Positions 1-9,726 of a DNA stretch of 64,000 nt are shown piece after piece (the stretch's first letter is position 1; each line of letters starts with the position of its first letter). The notes under the pieces are model-generated. The model had not been told where the DNA came from and did not search any database. It saw only the letters and a list, made by a program, of their open reading frames with translations. Source of the DNA: Trissonchulus latispiculum (taxonomy: Eukaryota > Nematoda > Enoplea > Enoplida > Ironidae); the NCBI GenBank assembly GCA_030248195.1, contig JASAND010013380.1, forward strand, positions 1 to 64,000, read 5' to 3'. Made by a program: the position numbers and the translations under genes.

Positions 1-800
1 TTGTTGACATTCACGCTGCACTATATTCTGTCTTTGCAGTAAAATGGCTGCGTCGCTTTCGATAAACCTATTATCGTTCTGGCCGCCAAAGGTGTGAATT
101 ATATATTCTTTCCCATAACCGGCAATGTGATGAACACTCATCGGCAGCTGCACCCTAAGGCGGTCGTTCCTTAACTCTCGAAAAGTTGTTGACAAGGTGG
201 GAAGGGGAGGGATGGCTAAGCGTCAGCGTTGACGAATGGGATGGGATCCCATAGGATGGGATGGGATGGGACTCATATCTCGTCCCATATGGGATAGTGG
301 GATTACTTGGGACTAAATCCGCTTTGATAGTGGAAGTAATAAAAAATACTAGATGCATCAACATTAATTGTGCTGCGCTGGCTCGAACCCTGAATTTGAT
401 ATCGGGATTGACTAGACTCTAGGTAATGCCTTCAGAGTCTATGTACTGCTGCGTGAACGCGGAAGAATAACAGCTTCGAGTGCAATTTATTTTAGCTTAT
501 AAGCTGTCAGATAGAGCTAACGACTTTTTGATTCTCAACATGCAGGATTTGCTGAAAATGCATACAGACTACGGTTTTTAATATTTTGCTGTATTTTCGC
601 AATTGCTTTTCAGAACCACGCTCCAACTATAGTACCAAACAAATTTTGACCGTTTACAGCAGATAAGCCGTTGGTATAAATCCCAACAATGTATATATTT
701 TTAGAATCGTCAGGAACTCGGAAATCCGGAGATATCCGGAATTTCGGGTTTCATTTGTGGAATGTCAAGAATTCAGGAAAACTGTCTAGCTAGTGTTAAA
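1..800. other. Non-coding stretch with a GGGAT-rich patch
   Basis: No convincing gene is visible. Positions about 185-306 are unusually rich in GGGAT and ATCCC words in both orientations (for example GGGATGGGATCCC near 237-250). This resembles the short GC-rich subterminal repeats of the hAT-like elements further right, but I could not find paired terminal repeats for it. The short minus-strand ORF over this patch is a low-complexity translation of the repeats. Confidence 0.4.
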
Positions 801-867
801 ACCGGTAGTGGGCCACTTCGCCACACTTTAATTGCTCTCTTTGTAAACATGAAAGGAATGGTGTTTA

Positions 868-2469
868 TGTCGTGGTCTTTTTGCGAAATTGGTCTTTTCG
901 CGAAAAGACCAACAATTTCGGTCTTTTCGCGAAGTGCCCGGCCACATTGAGAAATTAGTTTAAACTGTACTCATTTCTGCTACCAGCCCGGTCTTTTCGC
1001 GAAAAGACCAAGCGTGTTGGGCTTTTTACGAAATAAGTCAAATCATACCATTATTTATGAAAGCTGATTCATTTATGATGCAAAATTTATGGGGTCTGTT
1101 CTGTACTAGCAAACACTTAATGGATCAAGTAAACAATTTCCCCCCCCCAGCCTCAGTTGGGGGGGGAGATAGTTTACTTGATGCCGACATTCTCAAAACG
1201 TGATCAATTTCGCTCAAATTTTGTGTGAGTGCATTCCAACATAAATTTGCTTGATTGGTAATCAAATTTTAAAAATTTAAAAAATTAAATTTTTAATTTT
1301 TTAAGGGGGGACCAAGGGGACCAAAAAATTTTTTGTCCCCGATTTTGCTGAAAAGTTGTATACAGGGTTTCCAGGGTCACAGAACACGAATCTGAAATTC
1401 ATTTTTCGATTCATCTTTTCGTTAGTTGAGTGTATTAGCTAAAGTAGTAAGCTTAATATGTAAGCTTATGCCGAACTGACGAAAAGCTAAATCGAAAAAC
1501 GGACTTCAGATTCGTGTTCTACGACACAGAAAACCCCTATATACAACTTTTCAGCAAAATCGGAGACAAAAAATGTTTTGGTTTCCCTTGGTCCCCCCTT
1601 AAAAAACTTAAAAATTTAAAAATTTTAAAATTTTAAAATTTTGTTACCAATCAATCAGACATGTGTTCGAATGCACCCACACAAAGTTTTCATCAATTGG
1701 GTCAAGTTTTGAGTGAGATAAAGCGTTGGGGGGGGAGATAGTTTACTTGGGAATTTGGGGGGGGGAAATTGTTTCTTGATCCCACTTAATTTTTCAATTT
1801 TCAATTTCGTGGTTTTAGTGACAGACAGTCGGTTATTCCTGACTGACAATACGCTAATATTGTTGATTTATACTGGCATATACTGTAGGCCCGACAAAAG
1901 GTCTAATAAGTACTGAACTATGGGTTCTATGGGGCTTTGATAAAATTTTGATGGATAATGTGGATCCAAAACAATGGATGGATAAACAGTAAAGTTATTT
2001 TAGTTTCAAATTTCATAACGGATGAAAATAATTTGTTGTTGCAATTTTGCAAACTTGGTGAATTTTTACATTTGCATAGAACCCATAGTTCAGTACTTAT
2101 TAGACCTTTTGTCGGGCCTACAGTATATGCCAGTATAAATCAACAATATTAGCGTACTGTCAGTCAGGAATAACCGACTGTCTGTCACTAAAACCACGAA
2201 ATTGAAAATTGAAAAATTAAGTGTTTGCTAGTACAGAACAGACCCCATAAATTTTGCATCATAAATGAATCAGCTTTCATAAATAATGGTATGATTTGAC
2301 TTATTTCGCAAAAAGCCCAACACGCTTGGTCTTTTTGCGAAAAGACCGGGCTGGTAGCAGAAATAAGCACAGTTTAAACTAATTTCTCAATGTGACCGGG
2401 CACTTCGCGAAAAGACCGAAATTGTTGGTCTTTTCGCGAAAAGACCAATTTCGCAAAAAGACCACGACA
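868..2469. mobile_element. Foldback DNA transposon J, non-autonomous, flanked by TTTA
   Basis: Long terminal inverted repeats start TGTCGTGGTCTTTTTGCG at 868 and end in the reverse complement at 2,469. They are rich in the word GGTCTTTTCGCGAAAAGACC, itself a palindrome. Each arm is roughly 400 bp; the centre (about 1,934-2,078) is unpaired. The flanks are TTTA at 864-867 and TTTA at 2,470-2,473, a 4-bp target duplication. Repeat K copy 2 at 32.99 kb shows the unfilled site. The left arm is interrupted by element I. No transposase ORF is visible. A 4-bp duplication fits Sola-type or a few other superfamilies, but assignment is not possible from this sequence alone. Confidence 0.85.
1122..1782. 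mobile_element. Foldback element I inside the left arm of J, perfect 8-bp TSD
   Basis: The ends are GGATCAAGTAAACAATTTCC at 1,122 and its near reverse complement ending at 1,782. Both flanks read CACTTAAT (1,114-1,121 and 1,783-1,790), a perfect 8-bp duplication that interrupts the otherwise continuous left arm of J. Inside, arms around 1,300-1,620 pair over about 150 bp each, with a centre near 1,460 (AAGCTTAATATGTAAGCTT). The same core occurs in the foldback at 31.1-31.7 kb and in the remnant at 58.7-59.3 kb. The 8-bp TSD suggests hAT-type mobilisation; no protein is encoded. Confidence 0.85.
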
Positions 2470-2589
2470 TTTACACTAATTAGGAATCGAGAAGGAAAGG
2501 GAGGGGGCAGGATAAACTATATATGTATTAATTGTGTTTTGTACATTACTGCAATAAAGTTATCAATCCCCGAGTTTACTGCCCGGAAC

Positions 2590-2975
2590 CAAGAGTACAT
2601 AATGATAAGAGTATGCCACTAGGCAAGCTCTATGTTATCAGAGCAAAAACTATGCTCTGCTCGCTAACGGCCCACCCCCCCCCCCCGCAAATTAGACCCT
2701 TCACTTCAAAGAATTTTGTGCGCTATGTTTGTGTTCTAAAGCTCAAAGCAGGCACAAAATTCGCGCACGCACTGCTTGTGTTTTTGAGCTTAAGCACATA
2801 AACATAGAGCGAGTGAGCGTACCCCCGTTTCGACTAGGTACTGATTTGCGGGGGGGGGGGTCACTAGGGTCTGATTTGCGGGGGGGGGGGTGGGCCGTTA
2901 GCGTGCAGAGCATAGTTTTTGCTCTGATAACGTAGAGCTTGCTTAGTGGCATACTCTTAGTATTATGTACTCTTG
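2590..2975. mobile_element. Family B foldback MITE, copy B1, 7-bp TSD
   Basis: The terminal repeat is CAAGAGTACATAATGATAAG and its reverse complement. Inner inverted segments carry GCTAACGGCC followed by C runs (or G runs on the other arm). The flanks are CCGGAAC at 2,583-2,589 and CCGGAAC at 2,976-2,982, a perfect 7-bp duplication. Overlapping short ORFs on both strands are mirror translations of the palindrome, not genes. Confidence 0.88.
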
Positions 2976-2982
2976 CCGGAAC

Positions 2983-4114
2983 TAAACCGGGAACTGAATG
3001 GCAACTAAATGTAGGTTCTCAAAATGGGTGCAACTCGATATTAAAATAGACCCCTAATCCTAGAATCTATCCTATTCAATCATGAGTCAATAGTGGCGTA
3101 CAAAGCTATTTATTAAAAGACTTACGATTTAATGATCAGAGAAAATGGGGCAAATACGGCTAATACAGTAATGGCACTACGGCTGCTTGTCACAACAATA
3201 GATGCAAGAACTGATTAATTGAATGTTAATTGGTATGACTCATAGCTCCTGACCGAAGTCGCTACACAAGAGAAAGGGTTTGTTTGAACGGTTGTTTAGA
3301 ATCGCAGACCGTAATTGCTAGTTTTTCACATCATCTCCCAACGATTTTTTAGCGCCTGCTAAAAATTCAAAGATAACGAGAGTTGCTACCATGTTTCAAA
3401 ACAAGTAGAAAATTCAAGTAAGTTCCTTCACAAGACTCCGTATGAGCGGACCCGAACCGGATCGCATTTTAGTGTGCGCCATCCAGGTGCCCACATAAGA
3501 GTCAGATCAAGAACCACAAGAAAAATAAGTAGAAATTTGATAGCAAATGGAAGTCAAATGCAGGCTAAATTGAAACAGGGGATTAACTGCTTGCTTGCAC
3601 GTAACTTGATAACATTTTAAACGATACTGCGATTCAAATTTAGATAACGAAAAAAGAATAATTAGAAACAGAAAATAAGAGATCGAAACCCCATATGAAA
3701 AAGGTAGTACTCTTAAGCCGCTAAGGTTAGAAAACCCCATTCACACAACTCATCCCAACACCCAAAACTCACACTCTTACAATGATAGTCATATACTGGC
3801 CAGACAATGCAAAAAATAAATGACTGTACACAGAGTAAAATATGACAAGTATTATGTTTTACAACAAGATTTCAAAACGTTATATATGACATGGTACCTA
3901 TGCAGCAATAGCCAAAAGGTTAGATACAACATTTATGGTAACAACAAAGAATCAAAATCCTAAACTAAACAAGTACAGAATATAACAAAAAAAGGAGAAG
4001 TTATTCTATACAGCAAAATTCAAAGTTGAGTAAATACGACAAAAGTATAAAAACGGAACAAACAAACAAACTGTACATATTCTAACAGATTAACTAACAA
4101 TAATAACAGTAGGA
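2983..4114. other. Non-coding stretch
   Basis: AT-rich sequence with scattered short ORFs lacking domain-like composition. I see no repeat ends, RNA gene or splice-linked coding segment. It lies just beyond the integrase end of the BEL/Pao remnant and could include unrecognised element sequence or an eroded LTR. Confidence 0.4.
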
Positions 4115-4352
4115 TTACAGGTTCACAAGGTAAAAGCAAAAAGCCCAGACAGAAACTGCCGTTTGCAGCACAACCCGTCTTAGCTCACCTCTCGGCCCTT
4201 GGCTTAAAGCCCTTATTTCTCGGAATTGTGCATTAGCAAATACCAGTTTAAAGAAAGTACAATTACTCCCAAAATTTTCGAAAATAATTTCAATAATTTT
4301 GGTGAATTTGGGATAGAGTTGGGGAAGTTTGAGGAATCCTTTGCTGGGTTCT

Positions 4353-5010
4353 TCAGACCAAAAAATCACTGGGAGTGATGGCGCATAGATCGTCAATGTC
4401 GTCCTCTACATAAACGATTGGCCGTGAATTAACCACAGATTCAACTTCGACAAGAATGGTGTGTAACTCATCTGATTCCATCAGTTGCTTTCCCATTGTT
4501 CTGTTTAGGCAAGCTTCAACCAGACCAACCATTCTTTCATAAACGCCTCCTTGCCATGGTGACAGTTCAGGCACATATTTCCATGAAATTTCACGCCGCA
4601 CTAACCAGTCGCTGATTTCAGTGCTTTCTGTTGATTGGCGGAACCTTAAGGAGAGAACTCTGTCAACCAACTTAAACTGGCGAGCGTTGTCAGATAAAAT
4701 CAGACTGGTTTACCCCTGCGAGCTATGAAACGTCGCAAAGCTGAGATAATCTTTTGGGCTGTGACGTTTTCCAATAATTCTAGGTGTATTCCTCTTGTGG
4801 TTAAGCAGGTGATTAGAAGGCACCACGCTTTTGTGGATGAACCGCTGGTTTCTCCTTTAATGTAGAGAGGACCAAAAATGTCAATTCCGACAAATGTGAA
4901 TGGTGGGTTTTTCTTAACTCTTTCTGACGGAAACGGAGCCATAGGCGAAAGCTGAAATGAGCTGCCTTTAACCTTACGGCATTTGATACAGTTGTGTAAA
5001 ACCGTTTTAA
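4353..5010 (-). pseudogene. BEL/Pao integrase fragment (separated from its own RT by the tRNA array)
   Basis: Read on the minus strand, two frames give an integrase: first a Cys-containing stretch and FVGIDIFGPLY (first catalytic Asp region) with TTRGIHLELLENVTA, then WKYVPELSPWQGGVYERMVG (the Glu of the DDE triad) and VNSRPIVYVEDD. This order is typical of BEL/Pao integrases, which insert retrotransposon cDNA. The two pieces are in different frames around 4,670-4,700 and the region between them, which would carry the second catalytic Asp, is disrupted. Downstream the homology fades after about 4,350. The upstream half of the same pol is at 8.5-9.7 kb, so this is one element broken by the array between. 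Confidence 0.8.
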
Positions 5011-5322
5011 AGATCTAGTTGGTTTTGAGGCGGGTATGGAGAGATTTAATGATGAGGTGAGTATAAGGGTGTTTGTAGGAAAATTTTTGGGGGTTAAATG
5101 TTTGTGTTGTTGGTTGGGGGGTGTTTGTAGTTGTTTGTGGTGCTGTAGTGACAACTTTCTTTCTTTCGTCTATTATCTTGTATCTTTCTACAGCCATCGT
5201 GCACCACCTGTCAGTTTGAGCTTGTCTCGCGGGGTGTGTGTCTTTGGCAGGGCTGTATGCCTATTCAAAAAATTGTCACTACAGTTTGGGAACGAATTCA
5301 AACTTAAGCTTGGTTCGATTGT

Positions 5323-5395
5323 GCCTAGGTGGCTCAATCGGTAGAGCGTCGGTCTAGTTAACCGAAGGTTGTGGGTTCGATCCCCACCTCAGGCC
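5323..5395 (+). tRNA. tRNA-like gene 1 of 12, anticodon read as AGT
   Basis: 73-nt cloverleaf: 7-bp acceptor stem, D arm GCTC/GAGC, anticodon stem TCGGT/ACCGA, 7-nt loop CTAGTTA, T arm GTGGG/CCCAC with loop TTCGATC. Strict geometry gives anticodon AGT (Thr). The loop has U at position 37 instead of the usual purine, and the body resembles tRNA-Asn or tRNA-Lys, so identity is uncertain. This copy and the next have A at position 5, giving an A-C mismatch in the acceptor stem. Confidence 0.75.
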
Positions 5396-5597
5396 CGAAT
5401 TTTTCGGGTCTGTGGTGCTGTAGTGACAACTTTCTTTCTTTCGTCTATTATCTTGTATCTTTCTACAGCCATCGTGCACCACCTGTCAGTTTGAGCTTGT
5501 CTCGCGGGGTGTGTGTCCTTGGAAGGGCTGTATGCCTATTCAAAAACGTGTCACTACAGTTTGAGAACGAATTCAAACTTAAGCTTGGTTCGATTGT

Positions 5598-5670
5598 GCC
5601 TAGGTGGCTCAATCGGTAGAGCGTCGGTCTAGTTAACCGAAGGTTGTGGGTTCGATCCCCACCTCAGGCC
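5598..5670 (+). tRNA. tRNA-like gene 2 of 12, anticodon read as AGT
   Basis: Same cloverleaf as gene 1, including the A5 acceptor-stem mismatch (GCCTAGG). A and B boxes for Pol III are present (TGGCTCAATCGG, GGTTCGATCCC). Confidence 0.75.
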
Positions 5671-5872
5671 CGAATTTTTCGGGTCTGTGGTGCTGTAGTG
5701 ACAACTTTCTTTCTTTCGTCTATTATCTTGTATCTTTCTACAGCCATCGTGCACCACCTGTCAGTTTGAGCTTGTCTCGCGGGGTGTGTGTCTTTGGCAG
5801 GGCTGTATGCCTATTCAAAAACGTGTCACTACAGTTTGGGAACGAATTCAAACTTAAGCTTGGTTCGATTGT

Positions 5873-5945
5873 GCCTGGGTGGCTCAATCGGTAGAGCGTC
5901 GGTCTAGTTAACCGAAGGTTGTGGGTTCGATCCCCACCTCAGGCC
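5873..5945 (+). tRNA. tRNA-like gene 3 of 12, anticodon read as AGT
   Basis: First copy with the fully paired acceptor stem (GCCTGGG with CTCAGGC, one G-U pair). Otherwise as gene 1; T5 tract follows within 10 nt. Confidence 0.78.
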
Positions 5946-6148
5946 CGAATTTTTCGGGTCTGTGGTGCTGTAGTGACAACTTTCTTTCTTTCGTCTATTA
6001 TCTTGTATCTTTCTACAGCCATCGTGCACCACCTGTCAGTTTGAGCTTGTCTCGCGGGGTGTGTGTCTTTGGCAGGGCTGTATGCCTATTCAAAAAACGT
6101 GTCACTACAGTTTGGGAACGAATTCAAACTTAAGCTTGGTTCGATTGT

Positions 6149-6221
6149 GCCTGGGTGGCTCAATCGGTAGAGCGTCGGTCTAGTTAACCGAAGGTTGTGG
6201 GTTCGATCCCCACCTCAGGCC
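6149..6221 (+). tRNA. tRNA-like gene 4 of 12, anticodon read as AGT
   Basis: Cloverleaf identical to gene 3; 276 bp downstream of it. Confidence 0.78.
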
Positions 6222-6424
6222 CGAATTTTTCGGGTCTGTGGTGCTGTAGTGACAACTTTCTTTCTTTCGTCTATTATCTTGTATCTTTCTACAGCCATCG
6301 TGCACCACCTGTCAGTTTGAGCTTGTCTCGCGGGGTGTGTGTCTTTGGCAGGGCTGTATGCCTATTCAAAAAACGTGTCACTACAGTTTGGGAACGAATT
6401 CAAACTTAAGCTTGGTTCGATTGT

Positions 6425-6497
6425 GCCTGGGTGGCTCAATCGGTAGAGCGTCGGTCTAGTTAACCGAAGGTTGTGGGTTCGATCCCCACCTCAGGCC
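6425..6497 (+). tRNA. tRNA-like gene 5 of 12, anticodon read as AGT
   Basis: Cloverleaf identical to gene 3; Pol III boxes and T5 tract conserved. Confidence 0.78.
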
Positions 6498-6699
6498 CGA
6501 ATTTTTCGGGTCTGTGGTGCTGTAGTGACAACTTTCTTTCTTTCGTCTATTATCTTGTATCTTTCTACAGCCATCGTGCACCACCTGTCAGTTTGAGCTT
6601 GTCTCGCGGGGTGTGTGTCTTTGGCAGGGCTGTATGCCTATTCAAAAAATTGTCACTACAGTTTGGGAACGAATTCAAACTTAAGCTTGGTTCGATTGT

Positions 6700-6772
6700 G
6701 CCTGGGTGGCTCAATCGGTAGAGCGTCGGTCTAGTTAACCGAAGGTTGTGGGTTCGATCCCCACCTCAGGCC
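6700..6772 (+). tRNA. tRNA-like gene 6 of 12, anticodon read as AGT
   Basis: Cloverleaf identical to gene 3. Its upstream spacer has the shorter variant AAAAAATTGTCACTAC. Confidence 0.78.
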
Positions 6773-6974
6773 CGAATTTTTCGGGTCTGTGGTGCTGTAG
6801 TGACAACTTTCTTTCTTTCGTCTATTATCTTGTATCTTTCTACAGCCATCGTGCACCACCTGTCAGTTTGAGCTTGTCTCGCGGGGTGTGTGTCTTTGGC
6901 AGGGCTGTATGCCTATTCAAAAAATTGTCACTACAGTTTGGGAACGAATTCAAACTTAAGCTTGGTTCGATTGT

Positions 6975-7047
6975 GCCTGGGTGGCTCAATCGGTAGAGCG
7001 TCGGTCTAGTTAACCGAAGGTTGTGGGTTCGATCCCCACCTCAGGCC
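6975..7047 (+). tRNA. tRNA-like gene 7 of 12, anticodon read as AGT
   Basis: Cloverleaf identical to gene 3; spacer as for gene 6. Confidence 0.78.
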
Positions 7048-7249
7048 CGAATTTTTCGGGTCTGTGGTGCTGTAGTGACAACTTCCTTTCTTTCGTCTAT
7101 TATCTTGTATCTTTCTACAGCCATCGTGCACCACCTGTCAGTTTGAGCTTGTCTCGCGGGGTGTGTGTCTTTGGCAGGGCTGTATGCCTATTCAAAAAAT
7201 TGTCACTACAGTTTGGGAACGAATTCAAACTTAAGCTTGGTTCGATTGT

Positions 7250-7322
7250 GCCTGGGTGGCTCAATCGGTAGAGCGTCGGTCTAGTTAACCGAAGGTTGTG
7301 GGTTCGATCCCCACCTCAGGCC
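7250..7322 (+). tRNA. tRNA-like gene 8 of 12, anticodon read as AGT
   Basis: Cloverleaf identical to gene 3. One T-to-C change lies in its upstream spacer (ACTTCCTTTC near 7,081). Confidence 0.78.
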
Positions 7323-7524
7323 CGAATTTTTCGGGTCTGTGGTGCTGTAGTGACAACTTTCTTTCTTTCGTCTATTATCTTGTATCTTTCTACAGCCATC
7401 GTGCACCACCTGTCAGTTTGAGCTTGTCTCGCGGGGTGTGTGTCTTTGGCAGGGCTGTATGCCTATTCAAAAAATTGTCACTACAGTTTGGGAACGAATT
7501 CAAACTTAAGCTTGGTTCGATTGT

Positions 7525-7597
7525 GCCTGGGTGGCTCAATCGGTAGAGCGTCGGTCTAGTTAACCGAAGGTTGTGGGTTCGATCCCCACCTCAGGCC
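7525..7597 (+). tRNA. tRNA-like gene 9 of 12, anticodon read as AGT
   Basis: Cloverleaf identical to gene 3; spacer as for gene 6. Confidence 0.78.
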
Positions 7598-7800
7598 CGA
7601 ATTTTTCGGGTCTGTGGTGCTGTAGTGACAACTTTCTTTCTTTCGTCTATTATCTTGTATCTTTCTACAGCCATCGTGCACCACCTGTCAGTTTGAGCTT
7701 GTCTCGCGGGGTGTGTGTCTTTGGCAGGGCTGTATGCCTATTCAAAAAACGTGTCACTACAGTTTGGGAACGAATTCAAACTTAAGCTTGGTTCGATTGT

Positions 7801-7873
7801 GCCTGGGTGGCTCAATCGGTAGAGCGTCGGTCTAGTTAACCGAAGGTTGTGGGTTCGATCCCCACCTCAGGCC
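7801..7873 (+). tRNA. tRNA-like gene 10 of 12, anticodon read as AGT
   Basis: Cloverleaf identical to gene 3; spacer reverts to the AAAAAACGTGTCACTAC form. Confidence 0.78.
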
Positions 7874-8075
7874 CGAATTTTTCGGGTCTGTGGTGCTGTA
7901 GTGACAACTTTCTTTCTTTCGTCTATTATCTTGTATCTTTCTACAGCCATCGTGCACCACCTGTCAGTTTGAGCTTGTCTCGCGGGGTGTGTGTCTTTGG
8001 CAGGGCTGTATGCCTATTCAAAAACGTGTCACTACAGTTTGGGAACGAATTCAAACTTAAGCTTGGTTCGATTGT

Positions 8076-8148
8076 GCCTGGGTGGCTCAATCGGTAGAGC
8101 GTCGGTCTAGTTAACCGAAGGTTGTGGGTTCGATCCCCACCTCAGGCC
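8076..8148 (+). tRNA. tRNA-like gene 11 of 12, anticodon read as AGT
   Basis: Cloverleaf identical to gene 3; Pol III boxes and T5 tract conserved. Confidence 0.78.
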
Positions 8149-8352
8149 CGAATTTTTCGGGTCTGTGGTGCTGTAGTGACAACTTTCTTTCTTTCGTCTA
8201 TTATCTTGTATCTTTCTACAGCCATCGTGCACCACCTGTCAGTTTGAGCTTGTCTCGCGGGGTGTGTGTCTTTGGCAGGGCTGTATGCCTATTCAAAAAA
8301 ACGTGTCACTACAGTTTGGGAACGAATTCAAACTTAAGCTTGGTTCGATTGT

Positions 8353-8425
8353 GCCTGGGTGGCTCAATCGGTAGAGCGTCGGTCTAGTTAACCGAAGGTT
8401 GTGGGTTCGATCCCCACCTCAGGCC
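8353..8425 (+). tRNA. tRNA-like gene 12 of 12, anticodon read as AGT
   Basis: Last complete copy, identical to gene 3, 277 bp after gene 11 (one extra A in the spacer). The next unit stops after about 65 bp of trailer, where BEL/Pao sequence resumes. Confidence 0.78.
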
Positions 8426-8499
8426 CGAATTTTTCGGGTCTGTGGTGCTGTAGTGACAACTTTCTTTCTTTCGTCTATTATCTTGTATCTATCTATTGA

Positions 8500-9725
8500 A
8501 ATTCTGCTATGGTTAATCCTCTTGTGCCAAGATCGCTGGGGATTTTCTGTTCCGGGGATAAAACGAAAACTAAGGTTGTCGTATGCTTTAAGTTCTTTGA
8601 CTCTGCTTTTCACAAACACTGGCAACTTGCTTGAGCTGTATATCCATTGAAGGGCATTGTGAATCAAAAAACAGAAAGTTTGACGTTCTTGGTAGTTTCA
8701 GTTGATCATGAACAAAACTGATACACCTAGCACCAACCGTAAGTGCCATCAGTTCCAGTCGTGGAATGGTGAGCTTTCGGATAGGTGCAAGTCGAGCTTT
8801 CGCAAACAGTAGGTGAACCTTTGACAACTCTGTTGTCCAAGATTTTAGATAAATGGTAGTACAGTAGCTTTGATTGGATGCGTCGCAAAATCCGACAAGG
8901 GCATAGTTAATGTTTGGAGACTGGGGTTGGTCTAGGTATCGAGGTATGAAGAAACTTGACATTGTTTGAAGATCTTCTACTATATTTGACCACTCTTCTG
9001 CGCGTGTATCTGAAATGACTTGATCCCAGTCGGTACCTTCCAACCACAGCTTCTGAAGAAAAATCTTTGCTTTAATGGTAACTGGACAGAAAAAACCAAG
9101 AGGATCGAATGCTGCTGCGATCTTCTTCAGAATTAATCTTTTAGTGAGTTGGTTTGATTGACTTATCTTCTGGCCACTCGGAACTTTAAAGCAATCTGAG
9201 TGGACATCCCATTTGAGCCTCAAAACCTTAACTTCTTGATCTTTGGCGTAATCGGAGTCCGGCAGATTCTTTGTAAATATTGGGCAGTTTGAGGTCAATT
9301 CTCTAAGATTCATTGAGGCCAGCGAAAATGCTTCTTTCGAGTTCTTGTAGAACTTGGTCGCTTCTTCTGTGGATTTTACTGAAACAATTACGTTATCAAC
9401 GTAAATGTTTTCTTTTATAGTTGTGCATGTCAGGCCTCCTATTTTTCTCATATGATGATCCACTGTTGCAGACAGCAGGAAGGGACTGGAGATGACTCCA
9501 AATGGAACTTTGGCGAATCTGTAAATTTGTAGGTTTCCCGTTTTATTAGGTCCCTTCGGATTCTTTAGCCAAAGGAATCGGGTTACATCTCTGTCACTAT
9601 GATGTAATCCTACCTACAGAAATGCTTTTTAAATATCTGAAACCAGCCCAATTCGGTTCATTCTAAATCTCATAAGCAGTCCACACAAGTCCCCTAAAAT
9701 GACTGGACCTCTGTAGAGGCATTCA
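8500..9725 (-). pseudogene. BEL/Pao reverse transcriptase, A17-type region and RNase H, broken
   Basis: On the minus strand the RT palm is visible from about 9,720: GDLCGLLMRFRMNRIG, then RFAKVPFGVISSPFLLSATV, then IYVDNVIV near 9,395. The last is the catalytic motif, normally YVDD in this family, here with Asn for the second Asp. Next come LILKKIAAAFDPLGFFCPVT (about 9,150), the Pao peptidase-A17-like connection, then FCDASNQSYCTTIYLKSW and IPRLELMALTVGAR of RNase H, ending near FRFIPGTENPQ (about 8,545), where the tRNA array begins. A stop and a frame change lie near 9,600-9,620. The family's job is to copy element RNA into DNA; this copy cannot. The N-terminal RT and protease are missing between here and the gag piece, so an internal deletion is likely. 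Confidence 0.85.
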
Positions 9726-9726
9726 T

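Larger units (their letters stand above)
806..2570. repeat. Interspersed repeat K, copy 1, split by element J
   Basis: The left part (806-867) and the right part (2,470 to about 2,570) together match an uninterrupted copy at 32,936-33,080. Both contain GTGGGMCACTTCGCCAC, then a TTTAATTGCTCTCTTTG segment, and after the break GAGAAGGAAAGGGAGGGGGC followed by an ATAAACTATATA segment. The intact copy gives the pre-insertion state, so the break at TTTA is an insertion site. The far terminal repeat seen in copy 2 was not found here, so this copy is probably truncated. Confidence 0.75.
5137..8493 (+). repeat. Tandem array of twelve ~275-bp units, each with a tRNA-like gene
   Basis: Units of 275-277 bp start near TGTGGTGCTGTAGTGACAAC and repeat with very few differences. 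Each has a spacer with CATCGTGCACCACCTGTCAG, a short upstream block AAGCTTGGTTCGATTGT, then a 73-nt cloverleaf, then CCCGAATTTTTCGGG, which holds a T5 run (a possible Pol III stop) inside a hairpin. The last unit breaks off at about 8,490. Variation is confined mainly to A-run length before GTCACTACAG and to one acceptor-stem base. Near identity implies recent amplification or ongoing homogenisation. The short plus-strand ORFs in every unit are by-products of the repeat. Confidence 0.93.

Noticed and set aside
2532..2952. Sense and antisense ORFs across family B copy B1
   Set aside because: Each is the mirror of the other because the element is a palindrome; none recurs as a conserved protein among the other copies.
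5371..8650. Repeated ORFs of 70-87 codons (MGSIPTSG... type) in each array unit
   Set aside because: They start inside the tRNA T arm and recur with the unit; changes in A-run length alter their frame freely. They are by-products of the tRNA repeat.
8419..8667. A single protein spanning the array edge into BEL/Pao
   Set aside because: The part beyond about 8,500 is RNase H tail and the part before it is antisense to the array trailer, so it is a junction artefact.
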